A stretch of 64,000 bases of DNA, from positions 310,001 through 374,000 of the forward strand of contig NZ_JAMZDE010000006.1 in NCBI RefSeq assembly GCF_024159085.1. Direction: 5' to 3'. Shown here piece after piece: positions 59,102 to 64,000 of this stretch. Position numbers and translations under genes: made by a program. The notes beneath the pieces were generated by a model. It did not search any database, was not told where the DNA came from, and saw only the letters and a list, made by a program, of their open reading frames with translations. The first letter of the stretch is position 1. Each line of letters begins with the position of its first letter. This DNA is from Idiomarina rhizosphaerae. Lineage in GTDB: Bacteria; Pseudomonadota; Gammaproteobacteria; Enterobacterales; Alteromonadaceae.

Positions 59102-59932
59102 TTAACGGATGCCGCGCTTTTCTTTGATCTTCTCATAAGCCGCCTGAATGTCCTGAGCACGTTGCTGGGCTTGCTTCATTACCTCTTCCGGTAACCCCTT
59201 AGAAGCCAGCTTGTCCGGATGATGCCGGGCCATTAATTTACGATAAGCTTTCTTAATTTCGGCGTTACTGTTTTGAGCTGTTACGCCAAGCACTTCATAA
59301 GCGTTTTGAATTTCATCCTGGCTGGTGGTTTTGCGCTGTTGCTGATGCTGTTGCCGACGATGCTGATGAAAACGAAAAGCCGCTTTTTCCATCATCAACC
59401 ATTGGTCCAGCTGAAAGCGAGTAAAACCAAGGTGTTTAGCCACGTTAACCAGAACTTCATGCTCTGACTTTTCCAAAACACCGTCATTTAACGCCAGACC
59501 AATCAGCTGCTCCATAAAAAGCTGCAGAACATCGCGATTGCCGTAAAAGGAGGCACTAAAATCCTTCATGACTTGTTGCAGAGGAAACGTCGGTTCTTTA
59601 CCTTCGCGAAAGGCTTCCTGTGCTTCGCGGGTCGCGTCCTGATTTAAATTCAAACGACGCATTAGCTCCTGAGCCTGAGAAATATCGCTAGTGGTGACTT
59701 TACCTTTTGCCTTAGCAACGTGGCCCATTACCGCGAACAGTGTGTAAATAAAATTGGCGTCCCCGGCGGCTTGCTCTGCCCCATACAAAAAACGCCCCCA
59801 GGCGCCTTTTTGGGAAAAGTCCTGAGCCATTCCCCGATCAAACCAGTGACCAATGAGCGCCCCCAGAATAGCACCCGGCCATTTCATAAACGCAAAGCCA
59901 GCCAGTGCGCCGACTACCTTTCCCCAAACCAT
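59102..59932 (-). CDS. djlA: Co-chaperone DjlA
   Basis: A 276-residue membrane-anchored J-domain protein. A Gly-rich N-terminal membrane segment (VVGALAGFAFMKWPGAILGALIG) is followed by a TerB-like helical domain at about 55-170 and a Gln/His-rich linker. The C-terminal J domain has YEVLGVTAQNSNAEIKKAYRKL and the HPD motif in RHHPDKL near 238. It stimulates DnaK at the inner membrane. It lies next to the nucleotidyltransferase gene, 1 bp apart. Confidence 0.95.
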   Translation of the reverse strand: MVWGKVVGALAGFAFMKWPGAILGALIGHWFDRGMAQDFSQKGAWGRFLYGAEQAAGDANFIYTLFAVMGHVAKAKGKVTTSDISQAQELMRRLNLNQDATREAQEAFREGKEPTFPLQQVMKDFSASFYGNRDVLQLFMEQLIGLALNDGVLEKSEHEVLVNVAKHLGFTRFQLDQWLMMEKAAFRFHQHRRQQHQQQRKTTSQDEIQNAYEVLGVTAQNSNAEIKKAYRKLMARHHPDKLASKGLPEEVMKQAQQRAQDIQAAYEKIKEKRGIR

Positions 59933-59933
59933 G

Positions 59934-60611
59934 TTATTTCTCCAGCCGCTGGTTAAGTTGATGCAGGCGTTCCGGTGTACCTACGTCTGTCCAAAATCCA
60001 TCGTGATAGCTTGCTGCCAGTTGCTTCTTATCTATTGCCCTGTCGAAAAAAGGCTTTAATGGCTGTTTCCCCTCAGGGTATGGCGCCAGCAATTCTTTGC
60101 GATACAAACCAACACCGGAAAAGGTTTTACGGGCATCATTCTCATTTTCCCCATTAACCAACAATCCGTTTTCAATAGCAAAGTCACCATTTGAATGATG
60201 AATCGGATTATCTACCATAATTAAATGTCCCAGCAGCCCTTTTTCCAGGTCCGTTGGTAAATCTCGGTAATCCCAGTCTGTCCAGATATCACCATTAATA
60301 ACCCAAAACGGGTCCTCTCCGAGCAGTGGCAAGGCTTTAATAATCCCCCCCGCAGTCTCAAGTCCCCCCTCAGGTTCCACAGAAAATGAAACCTGCAGAC
60401 CCCACTGGCTGCCGTCCCCGACAAAATCTTCAATTTGCTCACCATGCCAGGCGTGGTTGATAACCACCTCGTTAACTCCAGCACTCGCCAGTTTTTCCAG
60501 GTGATAACCCAACAAGGGTTTTTCCGCTACGGGTAACAAAGGCTTTGGCTGATTATCCGTTAACGGACGCATGCGATTGCCCCGGCCAGCAGCTAAAATC
60601 ATCGCTCTCAT
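59934..60611 (-). CDS. murU: Sugar-1-phosphate nucleotidyltransferase (MurU-like)
   Basis: A 225-residue nucleotidyltransferase with the N-terminal signature MILAAGRGNRMRPLTDNQPKPLLPV, the metal-binding Asp in WVINGDIWTDWD near 105 and the C-terminal FWTDVGTPERLHQL. Size and pairing with the following kinase-like gene match MurU, which makes UDP-MurNAc from MurNAc-1-phosphate in a peptidoglycan recycling bypass. Its ATG overlaps the upstream gene's end by 4 bp. The exact sugar is inferred from the pairing. Confidence 0.85.
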   Translation of the reverse strand: MRAMILAAGRGNRMRPLTDNQPKPLLPVAEKPLLGYHLEKLASAGVNEVVINHAWHGEQIEDFVGDGSQWGLQVSFSVEPEGGLETAGGIIKALPLLGEDPFWVINGDIWTDWDYRDLPTDLEKGLLGHLIMVDNPIHHSNGDFAIENGLLVNGENENDARKTFSGVGLYRKELLAPYPEGKQPLKPFFDRAIDKKQLAASYHDGFWTDVGTPERLHQLNQRLEK

Positions 60612-61627
60612 AAGGTGTCCTTCCAGGCTGGGATGATGCGCTCACGCAACCAGCGGTTGTAATTTGAAAGCTGCGGATAGTTAGCACTTACTCGCTGCAA
60701 ATACCCCAGGGTTCTGGGCACATCCTGTAAATAGCCAGGCTTATGATCACGATGCGCCAACCGGGCAAAAATACCTGCCGCTTTGGTGTGTCTCTGCAGT
60801 CCCATCCAGTCAAACCAGTGTTGCCATTGTTGTGGTTCAACCTGCGCCGCTAAGCAGTCAGACTCAACCAGATGTTGCCTCAACCCTTCACTCAATTCGT
60901 TAACCAATTCTTCTGGCCACTCAATATAACAGTCGCGCAATAAAGACACAGCGTCATAGGTCACCGGACCCAGTACCGCATCCTGAAAATCGATAATACC
61001 GATACGGTCATCGTCCAGTAGCATTAAGTTGCGTGAATGAAAGTCCCGATGAACTCCCACCTGCGGTTGCTGCAATGCGTTATCAATCATTTGCTGGCTA
61101 AACTGGCTCCAAATGTCATCGTCCCCGGTATGCCAATCCAGATTCAGGTGGTGTTTTAACAACCAGTCTTTAAATAAAGAAAGTTCACGTTCCAGCAAAG
61201 CGGTATCGAAAGCGGGCAGCTCACCCTGTTCAGTCCGGCGTACAGACATAATGTCAGGCAGCGCGGCAAGTGCCTGCTGGTAGTATTGCCGGGCATTTCG
61301 CGGATGCAGTTTACTCAGCAACAATATCTGACCAAAATCGGATTGCAGCATAAAACCCTGGTCTAAATCCGCCGCAATAATCTCTGGCACAGTAACGCCT
61401 GCTTCAGAATAGGCTTGTGCAACGGCCAAAAAAGGCTTCATTGGTTCTTTTTCGGGAGGGCAGTCCACCGCTATCAGGCTTTCCTGCCCATTAGTTGCCC
61501 GAAAATAGCGACGGAAACTGGCATCACCGGATACAACTTCTAAAGTTGGTTGTGAAACGCCTGTCTGGGCTTCACACCAAGCCTGCAGAGCCACTTCTCG
61601 TTTGTCTTCCAAAATATCCTCCACCAA
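60608..61627 (-). CDS. amgK: Sugar kinase of the aminoglycoside-phosphotransferase fold (AmgK-like)
   Basis: A 339-residue APH-family protein. The catalytic loop is VGVHRDFHSRNLMLLDDDRIGIIDFQDA near 190-217, with HRDFHxxN and the metal-binding IDF-D. The N-terminal part has SGDASFRRYFRA as the ATP-binding loop. AmgK phosphorylates the anomeric position of MurNAc/GlcNAc and is encoded with MurU, as here (4-bp overlap). It is divergent from lptD, as in many gammaproteobacteria. Substrate is inferred from context. Confidence 0.85.
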   Translation of the reverse strand: MVEDILEDKREVALQAWCEAQTGVSQPTLEVVSGDASFRRYFRATNGQESLIAVDCPPEKEPMKPFLAVAQAYSEAGVTVPEIIAADLDQGFMLQSDFGQILLLSKLHPRNARQYYQQALAALPDIMSVRRTEQGELPAFDTALLERELSLFKDWLLKHHLNLDWHTGDDDIWSQFSQQMIDNALQQPQVGVHRDFHSRNLMLLDDDRIGIIDFQDAVLGPVTYDAVSLLRDCYIEWPEELVNELSEGLRQHLVESDCLAAQVEPQQWQHWFDWMGLQRHTKAAGIFARLAHRDHKPGYLQDVPRTLGYLQRVSANYPQLSNYNRWLRERIIPAWKDTL

Positions 61628-61748
61628 ATTTGTCGCAAAGCCTTAAAACTAGCAGTGTACCAAATAGCGAAACAAACAAAATTGCTTTATTATACCCTCG
61701 CGCTGCAAAACAGAATAAATGCATTTAACAACAACGACGGAAGATTAA

Positions 61749-64000
61749 ATTGCTGCAACGGTTTATTACTTCGCTAATGCTACTGCCCTTTTCCGGCAGC
61801 GCGCTAGCGGCTTTACAAAATCAAGACGCACCACAACACATGACTTGCACCGTGCCTCAGTCTACTGAGAGTACGATTACCGCCGTCCAGTTGCAGGAAA
61901 CCGATGCAGGAACTATTGGTGTTGAATCGCGTAGCGCCGAAATTCTGGCCAATGAAAAAGCGTATTTTACCGGTAACGTCATCATTCAGCGTAACGGCCA
62001 GTGGCTTTCAACTTCAAAAGCCACTATCGATCAGCAGCGGGGTGAAATTATCGCCTCAGACGGCATTACTTTTAATGACGGCTATTTAAGCGTTACGGGT
62101 GATTCGTTATCGCTAGACTTAAACGATGACGAGGCCAAACTCTACAACAGTGATTACCGCCTGCGAAATCATAACGCGCGTGGCCACGCAGAGTTGCTTT
62201 CATTGTCCCGGCAGGAAGTGTTATTACAGGACTCAAGTTTCACCACTTGCCCGGGTGAAACTCCGGCCTGGCAATTACGCGCAGAGCGTATTCAGATAAA
62301 TGAAACCAGTGATTTCGGTGAAGCCTGGCACGCCCGATTTGAATTATTCGATGTACCGGTACTTTATTTACCCTATTTTAATTTTCCTTTAAGTGACGCG
62401 CGTAAAACCGGTTTGCTCTACCCCACGTTCGACTCATCATCAACCAGTGGTTTTGAAGTAGAAGTTCCCTACTACTTTAATATTGCTCCCAATATGGATG
62501 CGACAATAGCTCCGGTTTATATGTCCGAGCGCGGCACCATGATGAAAGGCGAGTATCGCTATTTATTTGAGCAAAATGCCGGACAATTCAATTTAGAATA
62601 TTTAGGCAATGACGACACCCGCATTGCAAATAAAAAACGTTACCTTTGGCACGTTCAGCATTCCGCGCAAATAAACCAAAATTTGAGTTTTTACCTGGAT
62701 GCGACTGAAATTAGTGACGACAACTATCTGAATGACTTTGGCAGTGACTTTGCAGGCCGGGCCGACACTCACTTATATCGCGTAGCCCAGCTTGATTACG
62801 ACAATGAAAACTGGACCGCACAATTACGCACCGAAGACTATGAGCTTATTGGTGACTACCGCAGTCCGTATCGCACACTGCCGCAGCTCAGTATCGACTA
62901 CAATACCGGCGACTTCGTTGGCTTTAGTGCCAGCTTATACAACGAGCTAACCTATTTTCAGAATCAGGATCAGACACGCGAATACGCGACTCGGGCACAC
63001 ATAGAGCCGAGTATTCAGTACCGTTTTGAAAAACCCGCTTTTGATACAGAAGCCGAGCTTTCTTATCTTTATACGCGCTATTGGCAGGAAAGCCCGGACA
63101 GCAAGATTGCCGAGGAAGTTACACGAGCGCTTCCGCGCGCTCGTGTAAGAGCCCGTTTGCACCTGGAACGCGCCATTGAACTCGGTGACAGCCAATATCG
63201 GCAAACGCTGTCGCCACAAATTCAGTACTTGTACGTGCCTTATGAAAACCAACAGAACATTGGTATTTATGATACCTCCTTATTACAGGATGATTACCAC
63301 GGACTGTTCCGTAGCCGCCGCTTTTCGGGGTTGGATCGCATCGCCGAGGCTAATCAAATAACATACGGTGTCAGCAGCAGCTTATTCACCCAGAATGAAC
63401 GAGAAGTTTTACGCGCCAGTATCGGGCAAATTTACAATATTAATGACAGTCGCACGCAATTGTTTGCCAGCAATGAAGAAACCACAACTTCCAGTAACAG
63501 TGAGTGGGTTGCAGACATTAACTGGGCCGTTGATGAGAACTGGTCAATACGCAGCTCAATTCAATACGATACGGAACTTAACTCCACCCGTAAGAGTCAG
63601 ACCGCGGTAGAGTTCCGTAAAGATGAATCAAACCTGATACAGGTCAGTCATCGAACCGCTACCAACATTCTGAACAACGATATTGAACAAGTTGGAACGC
63701 AGGCGGTTTGGTCAGCAAGTTCGCGCTGGCAAGTCGCATCAAATGTCTTTTACGATCTCACACATGATCGTTTAAATGATGCTATGGTGGGCATTCAATA
63801 CAGCAGTTGTTGCTGGGCCTTACGGGTTAGCGCATACAGACGCATAAACCGTGATCTTGAGCCGGCTTTTAGTGCGACTCAGATAAACGGCGAAACTCAA
63901 TTTGACAATGGCATTAGTATACAATTTATTATCAGCGGTTTAGCTTCTGATAGCAGTGGTCTAATTAACATGCTTGAGAAAAGTACGTACGGTTACCGCC
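61749..64000 (+). CDS. lptD: LPS assembly protein LptD, incomplete at window edge
   Basis: The frame begins at TTG 61749 with GGAAG 7 nt upstream; an upstream in-frame ATG at 61719 is closed by a stop. A signal peptide (FITSLMLLPFSGSALA) leads into the OstA-like domain (AEILANEKAYFTGNVIIQRN, then SDYRLRNHNARGHAE). The beta-barrel follows, beginning with YLPYFNFPLSDARKTGLLYPTF. Cys residues expected for the disulfide switch are seen in MTCTV, FTTCPGE and the late SSCCWALRV pair. About 750 residues are present and only the extreme C-terminus is missing. It inserts lipopolysaccharide into the outer leaflet. Confidence 0.95.

Overview
The window is a chromosomal segment of a marine gammaproteobacterium of the Alteromonadales type; Idiomarina is my best guess from protein character and gene order, not from any search. 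The backbone carries conserved housekeeping blocks: rpsU-dnaG-rpoD, queA-tgt, pit with its DUF47 partner, tkt-epd-pgk-fba, metK, rsmE-gshB-yqgE-ruvX, rapA, an RluA-type pseudouridine synthase, djlA, a MurU/AmgK-like pair and the start of lptD.

Layout. 1-3900: an incomplete lipoprotein gene with a Ser/Gly-rich secreted partner, a LysR regulator divergent from an EamA transporter, and a DUF486 protein. 3900-7075: a small, more AT-rich accessory patch (Rrf2 regulator, SDR oxidoreductase, Fic protein, gene debris, repeats) next to a tRNA-Ile2(CAU) gene. 7196-33732: mostly housekeeping genes, plus a degenerate histidine-kinase-like protein, a PilZ protein, a Ser/Thr kinase, a chemotaxis receptor and a DUF481 protein.

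The main discovery is an integrative element of about 19.66 kb (about 33857-53520) inserted inside a backbone phoH/ylaK-type gene. The last 41 codons of that gene are stranded at 33733-33858, and its first 420 codons lie at 53521-54780. The two pieces rejoin in frame at a shared GTTA. The element starts with four overlapping genes: an intact tyrosine recombinase, a large recombinase-fold protein lacking key catalytic residues, a second intact tyrosine recombinase, and a small coiled-coil protein. This matches the intA-tfp-intB-srap order I recall for strand-biased circularizing integrative elements, and resembles gamma-Mobile-Trio islands. The cargo is a four-gene restriction-modification operon (two SPPY-type amino-methyltransferases with McrB-like and McrC-like proteins), a helicase remnant, three 42-bp tandem repeats, several orphan genes and a ParD-like antitoxin.

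At its right end the element carries its own complete, divergent phoH gene. This starts exactly where the disrupted host gene now stops (TAATG overlap), so the element appears to replace the function it destroys. Its copy is recoded at the position of the insertion site, which may prevent re-insertion.

54930-64000 returns to backbone: rapA, an RluA-like synthase, a DUF3530 protein, djlA, the MurU/AmgK-like sugar-nucleotide pair and lptD, which runs off the end.
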